From positions 1-64,000 of the forward strand of contig NZ_FXWJ01000002.1 in assembly GCF_900177795.1 (NCBI RefSeq): a stretch of DNA of 64,000 nucleotides, written 5' to 3'. Source of the stretch: Plantibacter elymi (nom. nud.) (GTDB lineage: Bacteria > Actinomycetota > Actinomycetes > Actinomycetales > Microbacteriaceae). A program made the translations under genes and the position numbers. Below, one piece after another: positions 7,853 through 16,279 of this stretch (the stretch's first letter is position 1; every line of letters begins with the position of its first letter). Below the pieces are notes generated by a model. The model had not been told where the DNA came from, did not search any database, and worked only from the letters and a program-made list of their open reading frames with translations.

Positions 7853-9067
7853 TCAGCGGATCGCCGGCGCGCGGTAGGGCATCGTCAGCGTCAGGACGGT
7901 GCCGCCGGTCTGGTCGTCGGGTGCCGGGCCGACCCTGAGGGACCCGCCGAACGCGCCGGCCCGTCGATCCAGCTGCAGCAGGCCGCCGGACGGTTCGGCG
8001 TCCTCGCGGAGACCGGAGCCGTTGTCGACGACGCGCAGCTCGACGGTGCCCGCCATCGTCCCTCGCCGCTCGCTGGCGGGCGACGAGACCCGCAGGTCCA
8101 CGAGGAGTCGGTCGGCCGCCCCGTGGGTCAGTGCGTTCGTCACGGCCTCCTCGAGCGTGCGGACGACGACCGCGCGCTCCGCGGTCGTGAAGACGTTGTC
8201 GATCGGGTCGTCGAGGAGCCGGAAGTCCGGAGAGACGTCGAGACTGGTGGTGATCGACGGGGGGAGCCGTTGCAGGATCGCGCGGATGCTCGGGGCGATC
8301 CCGACCTCGAGCAGCGGCGGTGACAGGAGCCGGCTGAGTTCGCGCACGTCCCGCTCGCGCACGGTGCGGAGTTCCTCGCCGAGCGCTCGCAGGGTCCTGG
8401 CCGCATCCGACGCGACGTCCGGGCCGCCGTGCTCGAGTGCTGTCGTGACGGACGCGAGCTGGGCGCTGATGAGGACGAGGTGCTGCTGCAGGGTGCCGTG
8501 CAGTCCTTCCGCGACCTCCCGCTTCACCCGCAGCTCCTCACCCTGCAGGGACTGGAGGGCGAGGTCGGCCCGGTGTCGCTGATCGGCGTGCGCGCGCTCC
8601 TCCTCGCGGGCGCGTCGCCGGGCCGCACTGAGGCTGAACCCGAACGTCGCGCAGACCGCCAGGGCGAGCGTCGTCGTCCCGGCTTCGACGAGGACCGTCT
8701 GCAGGCTCGGGTCGCGGTAAACGCCCAGCAGGAGCTGGAGTCCGCTGCGCAGCAGCCCCGTCAGCATCGCCACGAGGAGGACACCCGCGAGCACCTTCGG
8801 GCGCCACCACTCGTGGAGCGACGGCCCCCACCTCGACCACAGCAGGAGTGCGAGCACGAGGATCGCCGCGCTCAACGAGACGAGGTTGGCGGTGACCCGT
8901 TCGGCGAGCATGCCACGTGTCCCGCCCGGGGCGACCCAGGTGTAGATGTAGACGCTCTGAAAGGACACCGCGAGTCCGAAGACCGCGGCCATGGCGCCAC
9001 TGGCCGTGATGAACGCCCGGCTGTCGCTCCAGCGCTCAGCGCGAGCGGTCCGGGCCTCCTGGGTCAT
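7853..9067 (-). CDS. Sensor histidine kinase (HPK7-like, partner of the NarL-type regulator)
   Basis: This 404-residue membrane sensor has four predicted transmembrane helices in residues ~18-148, a coiled segment, a dimerisation/phosphoacceptor helix with His190 (VAEGLHGTLQQH), and an HATPase domain (EEAVTNALTHG N-box, VVDNGSG G1-box, TGGTVLTLTMP end). It should autophosphorylate and pass phosphate to the regulator encoded divergently at 9172. The residue after the histidine is Gly191 instead of the usual aspartate of the HisKA_3 family. ATG at 9067 is chosen because CAGAAT lies 6 bases upstream, a leaderless arrangement also seen for its partner. The signal is unknown. Confidence 0.9.
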   Translation of the reverse strand: MTQEARTARAERWSDSRAFITASGAMAAVFGLAVSFQSVYIYTWVAPGGTRGMLAERVTANLVSLSAAILVLALLLWSRWGPSLHEWWRPKVLAGVLLVAMLTGLLRSGLQLLLGVYRDPSLQTVLVEAGTTTLALAVCATFGFSLSAARRRAREEERAHADQRHRADLALQSLQGEELRVKREVAEGLHGTLQQHLVLISAQLASVTTALEHGGPDVASDAARTLRALGEELRTVRERDVRELSRLLSPPLLEVGIAPSIRAILQRLPPSITTSLDVSPDFRLLDDPIDNVFTTAERAVVVRTLEEAVTNALTHGAADRLLVDLRVSSPASERRGTMAGTVELRVVDNGSGLREDAEPSGGLLQLDRRAGAFGGSLRVGPAPDDQTGGTVLTLTMPYRAPAIR

Positions 9068-9073
9068 GGCTCC

Positions 9074-9165
9074 ATTCTGACCTGCCGTGCGCACCACCGC
9101 CGACATCGACGTGCGGTCGCTCGGGAGCTTCCCCCTCGGTCGTTCCCCGGTCGATCCGGGATACT
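9074..9165. promoter_or_regulatory. Divergent leaderless promoters of the two-component pair
   Basis: On the minus strand CAGAAT (9074-9079) ends 6 bases before the kinase ATG. On the plus strand GATACT (9160-9165) ends 6 bases before the regulator ATG. The 104-bp divergent region between them could hold a binding site for the regulator, but no obvious direct or inverted repeat was found. Confidence 0.5.
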
Positions 9166-9171
9166 CGGAAC

Positions 9172-9906
9172 ATGCACCACCAGTCGCACTCCGACCCCTC
9201 GCCCGCCGCGCTGTCCACGGTCGGTGATGCGACGACGGACGCCGCGACCATCGGGCCGCTGCGTGTGGGCGTGATCGAGGATCAACCGCTGCTCGGCGGC
9301 ATGCTCGCCGAGCTGCTCGACGGGGCGCCAGGCGTGGAGTTCGTCGGGCGTGCCGGTACGGTCGCCGAGGCCCGCAGTCTGTTCCTCCCGGGAACGGTGG
9401 ACGTGCTGACCATGGACATCGAGCTCCCCGACGGCAACGGGGTGAGCCTCGGCGTCTCCCTCCGCCGGGCGCAACCCGGCCTCGGTGTCGTCCTGCTCTC
9501 CGCCTACGACCTCATGGACATGCTGCTCGAGATGCCGGCGGACGTCCGCGACGGGTGGAGCTACCTGTCGAAGACCTCGTCACTCACGCGCGAGATCCTG
9601 CTCGAGGCCATCCGGGTCTCCGCGCGCGGGGAGACGATGCTCGACCCCGAGCTCATCGACCGGACCCGGCCCAGAGCGGGGTCGAGTCTCGAGTCGCTCA
9701 CCGATCGGCAGTACGCTGTGTTGCAGCTGCTCGCCACCGGTCGCTCGAACACGGGGATCGCGACGAGGCTCGGGATCGCGGAGAAGTCCGTCCAGAACCA
9801 CCTCACGGCGATCTACGCCGCACTCGGGATCGAGCACGACACCTCAAGCAACCCACGGGTGTCGGCCGTCCTCGCCCTCCTCGCCGAATCCGGCCGCTTG
9901 TCCTGA
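9172..9906 (+). CDS. LuxR/NarL-family response regulator
   Basis: This 244-residue protein has a receiver domain (acidic pair at ~36-37 in VGVIEDQP, phosphoacceptor Asp82 in LTMDIELPDG, conserved Lys134 in YLSKTSS) and a C-terminal LuxR helix-turn-helix at ~178-222 (LTDRQYAVLQLLATGRSN, IAEKSVQNHLTAIYAALGI). An N-terminal extension of ~28 residues is Ser/Thr/Ala-rich. Its pairing with the divergent kinase at 7853-9067 is inferred from adjacency. It probably binds DNA as a phosphorylated dimer, and its targets may include the shared divergent promoter region. Confidence 0.93.
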   Translation: MHHQSHSDPSPAALSTVGDATTDAATIGPLRVGVIEDQPLLGGMLAELLDGAPGVEFVGRAGTVAEARSLFLPGTVDVLTMDIELPDGNGVSLGVSLRRAQPGLGVVLLSAYDLMDMLLEMPADVRDGWSYLSKTSSLTREILLEAIRVSARGETMLDPELIDRTRPRAGSSLESLTDRQYAVLQLLATGRSNTGIATRLGIAEKSVQNHLTAIYAALGIEHDTSSNPRVSAVLALLAESGRLS

Positions 9907-9933
9907 CCGGACGTCCGCGGTCGATGCGCGGGC

Positions 9934-12375
9934 TCAGCGTCCGCGGTCCGGCGCTTCGAGGTCGTCCACCGTCCGATCGGGGCGCCACCCACGCCAGACC
10001 GGATGCCTGAACCGTCCGTCCGGTGTCCACTCGCTGAAGCGGACCTCCCCGATGAGGACCGGTTCCACCCAGTTGGCGTCGGCCGCATCGGCCGGCGGGA
10101 CACCCACGAGGGCCGTCGACGCCCGACCCAGCCGTTCGAAGCGCTGCGCGGTCGCCGCAAGTTCCCGATCGCTGAACCCGCTTCCGACCCGCCCCGCATA
10201 GTGCAGGAGGCCATCCGGGCCCGGCACCCCGAGCAGGAGCGACCCGATCCCACCCGAGCGCCCGCCCCGACCGGGCCGCCAGCCGGCCACGACGACCTCC
10301 TCCATGCGTTCGTGCTTGAACTTGACCCAGGTGCTGCTGCGCCGACCCGGCCGGTAGCGACCGTCGAGCTCCTTCGCCATCACGCCCTCCAACCGCAACC
10401 CCCGACTCACCTCGAGCGCATCGTCGAGCGAGCCGTCGATCGTCGGCGGCACCTGGACGACGGTCCCGGATCCGACCGTCCGCTCGAGCAGCTCGCGACG
10501 CTCACGGTAGGGCAGCTCCGTCCGATCCGTGTCGTCCAGCGCGAGCAGGTCGAACAGCAGCAGCCGGACCGGCGTCCGACGGCGCTCCCGTTCGACGTCC
10601 CGCTCCGCGGTGAGCTGCATCCGACGCTGCAGCAGGGAGAAGTCGGGACGGCCGTCTGGCCCCGACGCCACGATCTCGCCGTCGAGGACGACCGCACGGC
10701 CGGCGAGCGACCCCGCGAGTTCCTCGACCACCTCCGGGTACGCCGCCGTGAGGTCCTTGCCGTTCCGGCTCGCCAACCGCACCCGCCCCGTCGAGCCGTC
10801 GACGCTCGCGATCGCACGGATGCCGTCCCACTTCATCTCGAACGCCCACGATCCGTCGTCGACCAGCTCGCCGGGTGCCGCGACACTCGCGAGCATGGGG
10901 GTGGGGATCCCACGAGGCCGTGCGACCGGCGGAGCCGGCGGGTCCCCCGGGGCGCGCATCCGGTGGATGAGCCACGACGGCGCCTCCCGTCCCGTCCCGC
11001 CCGCGGTCCGGATGAGCGCGAACCGCATCGGCCCGCCGAGCGCACCTCCCGCCCGGCCGTGCAGGGTCCCGATGACCTCGTCGTCGCGCCACTTCTCCAG
11101 CTCGTAGGTGCCCGCGTCCCAGATGGTCACCTCACCGGCCCCGTACTCACCAGCAGGGATCGTGCCCTCGAAACTGCCGTACTCGATGGGGTGGTCCTCC
11201 GTGCGCACCGCCAGATGGTTGCTGCTCGGATCCGTCGGCACCCCCTTCGGCAGGGCCCACGACACCAGCACACCGTCGTGCTCGAGTCGGAAGTCGTGGT
11301 GGAGCTTCCTGGCTTCGTGCCGCTGGATCACGAACGAGGGCGGTGTCCCGGCAGCGGCAGGCGACGGCGGTCCGTCCGGGACGGGCTCGGGCGTCCGCTC
11401 CGCGTCCCGCTTCCGTCGATACTCCACGAGCCGGTCCTCGTGGTCCGACGGGCGGATCGTGATCGACGGACGCGGGTCGCCGAGCACCCGCAACGGGTCC
11501 TCGCCGTCCGCCAGACGCTCGAGCACCGCAGGGAACTCCAGCTGCGCGAGCCCCGGATCGTCGAGCTCCTCCCACCGTCGGGGAGCCGCCACCGTCGGCC
11601 GCGACCGACCCCGCAGCGAGAACGGCGCGATCGTCGTCTTCGACCCGTTGTTCTGACTCCAGTCGACGAAGACCTTCCCCGTCCGCCGCTGCTTCGACAT
11701 CTCACTCACCACGAGGCCCGGCTCGTCCGCGGCCAGCGCCCGCGCGAGCTCATGCGCCACGAGCGACACCTCCGCGGAACTCTGCCGGCCGTCCAACGCC
11801 GCATACAGGTGGATCCCCTTGCTGCCACTCGTGAGCGGAACCGGATCCAACCCCATGTCCACCAACACCGCCCGCGCCAGGCCCGCGACCCCCGCGCACT
11901 CGGCGAGGGACACCCCCTCACCCGGATCGAGGTCGAGGACGAGACGGTCGGGCGGACGGCGCTCGCCGGATCGGTCGAACCGCCACTGCGGCACGTGCAG
12001 CTCGAGCGCACCCAGTTGCGCCAGCCACGTGAGTGTCGCGAGATCGTCGACGATCGGGTACTCGTTCGTGTGATCGCTGTGCTCGATGGGGAGCCGCTGG
12101 ACCCAGTCGGGAGCCGAGGCACCCAGGTCCTTCTGGAAGAACCCCGACTCCGCCGCAGCCGTCCCGACGCCGTGCACCCAGCGTTTCCGGGTCACCGGCC
12201 GATCGGCGAGGTGCGGGAGGAGGTGTTCGGAGACCGCGGCGTAGTAGGCGAGGACCTCGGCCTTCGTCGTGCCGGTCTCGGGGTACAGCACCTTGTCGAG
12301 ATGGGTGAGTTGGATCCGGCGTCCGTCGACGTCGACCCACTGCGTCTGCGCGCCGCCACCGCTCGTCCTCGCCAT
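9934..12375 (-). CDS. ligD: Multidomain NHEJ DNA ligase D (polymerase-phosphoesterase-ligase)
   Basis: This 813-residue protein has the order polymerase, phosphoesterase, ligase, as in mycobacterial LigD. The N-terminal AEP polymerase domain (~12-300) has LVLDLDPGEG with its metal-binding aspartates. The 3'-phosphoesterase domain (~347-485) has FVIQRHEARKLHHDFRLEHD and IPAGEYGAGEVTIWD. The ATP-dependent ligase domain has motif I FEMKWDGIR, with candidate adenylated Lys515. It should process and seal double-strand breaks with Ku, encoded divergently. ATG at 12375 is used; an in-frame TTG at 12405 would lie inside the shared palindrome. Upstream ribosome binding is weak. The gene is convergent with the response regulator. 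Confidence 0.95.
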   Translation of the reverse strand: MARTSGGGAQTQWVDVDGRRIQLTHLDKVLYPETGTTKAEVLAYYAAVSEHLLPHLADRPVTRKRWVHGVGTAAAESGFFQKDLGASAPDWVQRLPIEHSDHTNEYPIVDDLATLTWLAQLGALELHVPQWRFDRSGERRPPDRLVLDLDPGEGVSLAECAGVAGLARAVLVDMGLDPVPLTSGSKGIHLYAALDGRQSSAEVSLVAHELARALAADEPGLVVSEMSKQRRTGKVFVDWSQNNGSKTTIAPFSLRGRSRPTVAAPRRWEELDDPGLAQLEFPAVLERLADGEDPLRVLGDPRPSITIRPSDHEDRLVEYRRKRDAERTPEPVPDGPPSPAAAGTPPSFVIQRHEARKLHHDFRLEHDGVLVSWALPKGVPTDPSSNHLAVRTEDHPIEYGSFEGTIPAGEYGAGEVTIWDAGTYELEKWRDDEVIGTLHGRAGGALGGPMRFALIRTAGGTGREAPSWLIHRMRAPGDPPAPPVARPRGIPTPMLASVAAPGELVDDGSWAFEMKWDGIRAIASVDGSTGRVRLASRNGKDLTAAYPEVVEELAGSLAGRAVVLDGEIVASGPDGRPDFSLLQRRMQLTAERDVERERRRTPVRLLLFDLLALDDTDRTELPYRERRELLERTVGSGTVVQVPPTIDGSLDDALEVSRGLRLEGVMAKELDGRYRPGRRSSTWVKFKHERMEEVVVAGWRPGRGGRSGGIGSLLLGVPGPDGLLHYAGRVGSGFSDRELAATAQRFERLGRASTALVGVPPADAADANWVEPVLIGEVRFSEWTPDGRFRHPVWRGWRPDRTVDDLEAPDRGR

Positions 12376-12400
12376 GGCGTTCAGCCTGCCGCCCAGGGGC

Positions 12401-12420
12401 GTCAAGGGCTAGCCCTTGAC
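12401..12420. promoter_or_regulatory. Perfect 20-bp palindrome between ligD and ku
   Basis: GTCAAGGGCTAGCCCTTGAC is identical to its reverse complement and lies between the divergent NHEJ genes, 25 bases from the ligD ATG and 66 from the ku ATG. Each end carries a TTGAC that could serve as a -35 core, one facing each gene, although the -10 boxes at canonical spacing are poor. Its position suggests a shared operator for a dimeric regulator of both repair genes. Confidence 0.65.
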
Positions 12421-12486
12421 GATGTTCCGGGTGTCTACTGGTCACCACGACAGCGCGGGCGGATCCGCCGGCGGACGGGAGCGGTC

Positions 12487-13482
12487 ATGCGCGCGATCTG
12501 GAAGGGTGCGGTCACCTTCGGCCTGGTGAACGTCCCGGTGAAGGTGTACAGCGCCACGGAGGACCACGACCTGTCGTTGCACCAGGTCCACGACGCCGAC
12601 GGAGGGCGCATCCGGTACCAGCGCAAGTGCGAGGTCTGCGGGAAGGTCGTCAGCTACGACCACATCGACAAGGCGTACCAGGACGGCGAGCAGACGGTGG
12701 TCCTCACCGCCGACGATCTGGCGTCGCTCCCCGAGGAACGCAGCCGCGAGATCGAGGTCGTCGAGTTCGTGCCGAGCGACGACCTCGACCCGATCATGTT
12801 CGACCGCAGCTACTTCCTTGAACCGGACTCCTCCTCGTCGAAGGCCTACGTCCTCCTCCGGCGGACGCTCGAGGAGACCGACCGCACGGCCATCGTGCGG
12901 TTCGCCCTCCGCCAGAAGACGCGTCTCGGCGCCCTCCGGGTGCGCGAGGACGTCATCCTCCTGCAGACGCTGCTCTGGGAGGACGAGGTCCGCGAGGTGC
13001 GGTTCCCGGCCCTCGAGGAACGCGTCCGCATCTCCGCCAAGGAACTCGAGATGTCGGAGGCGCTCGTCGAGTCCTTCTCGTCCCGCTTCCGCCCGGATGC
13101 GTTCGTCGATGAATACCAAGCACAGCTCCGGAAGCTCATCGAGGCGAAACTCGAGCAGGGCGACGCACTCGACACCGCCGCCACCTTCGGCGAGCAGCCC
13201 GAGCCCGACGACGACACGGGCGCCGAGCCGATCGACCTCATGGAGGTGCTGCAGCGCAGCATCGAACGGCAGCGCGGCACGACCGGCGCGAAGACGGCGA
13301 GTGGAACGAAGCGATCCGGCGCCGCCAAGCCCGCCGCGACGAGCAGCTCCGCGAAGACCGGTACCGCGAAGACGGGTACAGCGAAGACGGGTACCGCGAA
13401 GACGAGCGGCGCGAAGACCGCCATCGCCAAGACCGCGGCGTCGAAACCGTCGACCGCGACGAAACGCAAGAAGAGCGCCTGA
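12487..13482 (+). CDS. ku: Ku end-binding protein with Lys/Ala/Thr-rich tail
   Basis: This is a 331-residue bacterial Ku. The core begins MRAIWKGAVTFGLVNVPVKV and contains RKCEVCGKVVSYDHIDKAYQ and FDRSYFLEP, forming the homodimeric ring that threads DNA ends and recruits LigD. From about residue 265 the protein turns into a basic low-complexity tail with repeated AKTGT units and ends KRKKSA. Lysine-rich Ku tails in mycobacteria and related bacteria add DNA binding and threading control. ATG at 12487 follows GGGAG by about 5 bases. The gene is divergent from ligD around a perfect palindrome, consistent with a two-gene NHEJ module. Confidence 0.95.
   Translation: MRAIWKGAVTFGLVNVPVKVYSATEDHDLSLHQVHDADGGRIRYQRKCEVCGKVVSYDHIDKAYQDGEQTVVLTADDLASLPEERSREIEVVEFVPSDDLDPIMFDRSYFLEPDSSSSKAYVLLRRTLEETDRTAIVRFALRQKTRLGALRVREDVILLQTLLWEDEVREVRFPALEERVRISAKELEMSEALVESFSSRFRPDAFVDEYQAQLRKLIEAKLEQGDALDTAATFGEQPEPDDDTGAEPIDLMEVLQRSIERQRGTTGAKTASGTKRSGAAKPAATSSSAKTGTAKTGTAKTGTAKTSGAKTAIAKTAASKPSTATKRKKSA
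13351..13413 (+). repeat. Tandem ~18-bp repeats in the ku tail
   Basis: Near-identical units of GCGAAGACCGGTACC type follow one another with an 18-base period and encode Ala-Lys-Thr-Gly-Thr-Ala. Length variation in this segment would lengthen or shorten the basic tail in frame. Confidence 0.75.
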
Positions 13483-13514
13483 GCGACGACGCCCGGGCTG
13501 AGAGGGAGCACGAC

Positions 13515-13997
13515 ATGATGGAGCACCGCGTCACCCCGTTCCTCTGGTACGACTCGCAAGCCGAGGAGGCGGCGACCTTCTACGTGTCACTGTTCCCCGA
13601 CTCCCGGATCACCTCGGTGAGCCGCTACCCCGAGGGCGGACCCATGCCGGCCGGCCAGGCGATGGTCGTCGAGTTCGAGCTCGAAGGACTCCCCGTCAGC
13701 GCGATGAACGCCGGGCCCATCTTCTCCTTCACCGAGGCGTTCTCCTTCTCCGTCAGAGCCGACACCCAGGACGAGATCGACCGGCTCTGGGACGCCCTCA
13801 TCGCCGACGGCGGCGCCCCGAGCCAATGCGGCTGGCTCAAAGACCGCTGGGGACTGTCCTGGCAGATCGTGCCCGGCATCCTCGCCGAACTGCAGAACGA
13901 CCCCGACCGGGAGCGCGCGGCACGAGCCATGCAATGCATGATGGGGCAGACCAAGCTCGTCATCGCCGAACTCGTCGCCGCAGCGGACGGTCGATAG
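13515..13997 (+). CDS. VOC family protein (PhnB-like)
   Basis: This 160-residue protein matches the PhnB-type branch of the vicinal oxygen chelate superfamily: VTPFLWYDSQAEEAATFYVS at the N-terminus, FPDSRITSVSRYPEG, an aromatic FTEAFSFSVRADTQDEID segment, and CGWLKDRWGLSWQIVP near the C-terminus. Members are often misannotated as 3-demethylubiquinone methyltransferase; no specific reaction is claimed. ATG at 13515 has GGGAG about 6 bases upstream, and the next codon is also ATG. The gene starts 32 bases after ku and may be cotranscribed with it, but it has no known link to end joining. Confidence 0.85.
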   Translation: MMEHRVTPFLWYDSQAEEAATFYVSLFPDSRITSVSRYPEGGPMPAGQAMVVEFELEGLPVSAMNAGPIFSFTEAFSFSVRADTQDEIDRLWDALIADGGAPSQCGWLKDRWGLSWQIVPGILAELQNDPDRERAARAMQCMMGQTKLVIAELVAAADGR

Positions 13998-14076
13998 CGG
14001 CTCCTCCACAACCGACCAACCGACGCGACACCGCCCCTCCGAGACGCCGACGGAGTCCACCGTCAGCAGCTCCTGA

Positions 14077-14082
14077 CAGACT
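14077..14082 (+). promoter_or_regulatory. -10 box of the RecQ-like gene, leaderless type
   Basis: CAGACT ends 6 bases before the ATG at 14089, and no Shine-Dalgarno is present, so a leaderless transcript is likely. Confidence 0.45.
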
Positions 14083-14088
14083 TGCCGC

Positions 14089-16272
14089 ATGTCCCACCCC
14101 AGCGCGCCCACCCCCGCCCACCCCGAACCAACCCCCACCGGATCGGTCGCCGAGGCGACGGCGGCGCTCGCCGCACTCACGGGCGTTCCGGGGGCCACGT
14201 TCCACGACGGTCAGCTCGAGGCGATCCTCGCGCTCGTCGACGAACATCGTCGTGCGCTCGTCGTCCAGCGCACCGGGTGGGGCAAGTCCGCCGTCTACTT
14301 CATCGCGACCGCCCTCCTGCGCCGACGGGGCGCCGGGCCGACGCTGTTGGTCTCGCCGTTGCTCGCGCTCATGCGCGACCAGGTGGCGGCCGCCGAGCGT
14401 GCCGGCGTGCGCGCGGTGGCGATCAACTCGGCGAACGCGCATGAATGGGACGACGTCCGGGCGCGCCTGGAGGCCGACGAGGTCGACGTCCTGCTCGTGT
14501 CACCCGAGCGGCTCAACAATCCACGCTTCCGCGATGAACAGCTCCCGACCCTCGTGGCCCGCACGGGCATGCTGGTGGTGGACGAGGCGCACTGCATCTC
14601 CGACTGGGGACACGACTTCCGACCCGACTACCGGCGGCTCGCCGAACTGATCGGACGCCTCCCAGCCGAGGTCCCGGTCCTGGCGACCACCGCGACGGCC
14701 AACGCACGCGTCGTCCGCGACATCGCCGAGCAGCTCACCGCACCCGGCGCCGCAGGCTCCCACGGAGCCGAAGTGCTCACCATCCGCGGCTCGCTCGCGA
14801 GGGCGTCCCTCCGGCTCGGCGTGCTCCGGCTGCCGGAGTCACGGGACCGCCTCACCTGGCTGCTCAGCCACCTCGGCGGGCTCACCGGGTCCGGCATCAT
14901 CTACACGCTCACGGTGTCCGCCGCCGAGGACACCGCGCGGCTGCTGCGCGAGGCCGGTCACGAGGTCCGGGCCTACACCGGCCGGACCGATCCCGACGAA
15001 CGCGAGGAGTCCGAGCGGCTCCTCAAGGAGAACCGCCTGAAGGCGCTGGTCGCGACGAGCGCGCTCGGCATGGGGTTCGACAAACCGGACCTCGGGTTCG
15101 TCGTGCATCTCGGCGCGCCGTCCTCGCCGGTCGCGTACTACCAGCAGGTCGGGCGCGCCGGCCGCGCCACCGAGCACGCCGACGTCCTGCTCCTGCCCGG
15201 GGCGGAGGACGAGGAGATCTGGCAGTACTTCGCGACCGCGTCGATGCCGGACGAAGCGCGGGCCACCGCGGTCCTCGACGCACTCGACAGCCAGCCGCGG
15301 TCCACGCCCGCGCTCGAGGCGCTCGTCAACCTGCGTCGCACACCCCTCGAACTCCTCCTCAAGGTGCTCGACGTCGACGGCGCGGTGCAGCGGGTGGCCG
15401 GGGGATGGGTGTCGACCGGGCAGCCGTGGGTCTACGACCGGGAGCGGTACCGGCGGATCGCCGAGGCCAGGGTGGCGGAGCAACAGGCGATGCTGGCCTA
15501 CGAGCGGGGCGACGAGTGCCGGATGCTCGTGCTGCAACGGGAGCTCGACGACGCGAGCGCGGTGCCCTGTGGCCGGTGCGACCGGTGCGCAGGGCCGTGG
15601 TTCCCCACCGAACTCGACAGTGCGGCGGCCGCCTCCGCGTCGGAGGCGCTCGGTCGGGTCGGCGTCGAGCTCGAACCGCGGGCGCAGTGGCCCACGGGAG
15701 CCGACCGCCTCGGCGTCACCGCCGACGGCTCAGCGGTGAAGGGACGCATCGCGCTCGAGGACCGCCTCGAGGCCGGGCGCGCGCTCGCTCGGCTCACCGA
15801 CCTCGGCTGGGGCGGTGTGCTGCGTGAGCTCTTCGCCGCGGGCGCACCCGACGCTCCCGCCTCCCGCGCGGTCATCGACGCGAGCGTCCGCGTCCTGGCG
15901 GATTGGCCGTGGACGCAACGACCGGCCGCCGTGGTCAGTGTGCCGTCACGGTCGCGTCCGCAGCTCGTCGACTCCGTGGCGAGGGGCATCGCGTCGCTCG
16001 GGCGACTGCCGTACCTCGGGGAGCTCGACCTCGTCGGTGACGGTCCGCGCGGTGGTCCCGGCGGCAACAGCGCCTACCGCCTGGCGGGCGTCTGGGACGC
16101 CTTCACCGTCGGAGCCGAGCTCCGGGCGCAGCTCGCAGCGTTGGAGGGCGCACCGGTCCTGCTCGTCGACGACCGGGCCGACAGTCGGTGGACGCTCACC
16201 GTCGCCGGTCGCGCGCTCCGCCGCGCCGGATCCGGCCCGGTCCTCCCGTTCGCGCTCGGGATCGTCGGCTGA
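14089..16272 (+). CDS. RecQ family ATP-dependent DNA helicase, divergent type
   Basis: This is a 727-residue superfamily 2 helicase. Motif I is QRTGWGKSAVY (Lys66), followed by SPLLALMRDQ, the DEAH box in VVDEAHCISDWGHDFRPDYR (the usual RecQ signature), and TSALGMGFDKPDLGFVVHLG and YYQQVGRAGR from helicase domain 2. Further on, a four-cysteine zinc site is spread over DECRMLVLQ and CGRCDRCAGPW. The C-terminal ~200 residues do not look like an HRDC domain. The Walker A has tryptophan where Gly is usual in RecQ (TGGGKS). It should unwind DNA 3' to 5' in repair. The gene converges on the MFS gene with a 7-base gap. Confidence 0.88.
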   Translation: MSHPSAPTPAHPEPTPTGSVAEATAALAALTGVPGATFHDGQLEAILALVDEHRRALVVQRTGWGKSAVYFIATALLRRRGAGPTLLVSPLLALMRDQVAAAERAGVRAVAINSANAHEWDDVRARLEADEVDVLLVSPERLNNPRFRDEQLPTLVARTGMLVVDEAHCISDWGHDFRPDYRRLAELIGRLPAEVPVLATTATANARVVRDIAEQLTAPGAAGSHGAEVLTIRGSLARASLRLGVLRLPESRDRLTWLLSHLGGLTGSGIIYTLTVSAAEDTARLLREAGHEVRAYTGRTDPDEREESERLLKENRLKALVATSALGMGFDKPDLGFVVHLGAPSSPVAYYQQVGRAGRATEHADVLLLPGAEDEEIWQYFATASMPDEARATAVLDALDSQPRSTPALEALVNLRRTPLELLLKVLDVDGAVQRVAGGWVSTGQPWVYDRERYRRIAEARVAEQQAMLAYERGDECRMLVLQRELDDASAVPCGRCDRCAGPWFPTELDSAAAASASEALGRVGVELEPRAQWPTGADRLGVTADGSAVKGRIALEDRLEAGRALARLTDLGWGGVLRELFAAGAPDAPASRAVIDASVRVLADWPWTQRPAAVVSVPSRSRPQLVDSVARGIASLGRLPYLGELDLVGDGPRGGPGGNSAYRLAGVWDAFTVGAELRAQLAALEGAPVLLVDDRADSRWTLTVAGRALRRAGSGPVLPFALGIVG

Positions 16273-16279
16273 TCGCCCG

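Noticed and set aside
10003-12486. Plus-strand open frame running through ligD into ku
   Set aside because: Only the part from 12487 has Ku motifs. The upstream part is antisense to ligD and rich in Arg and Pro.
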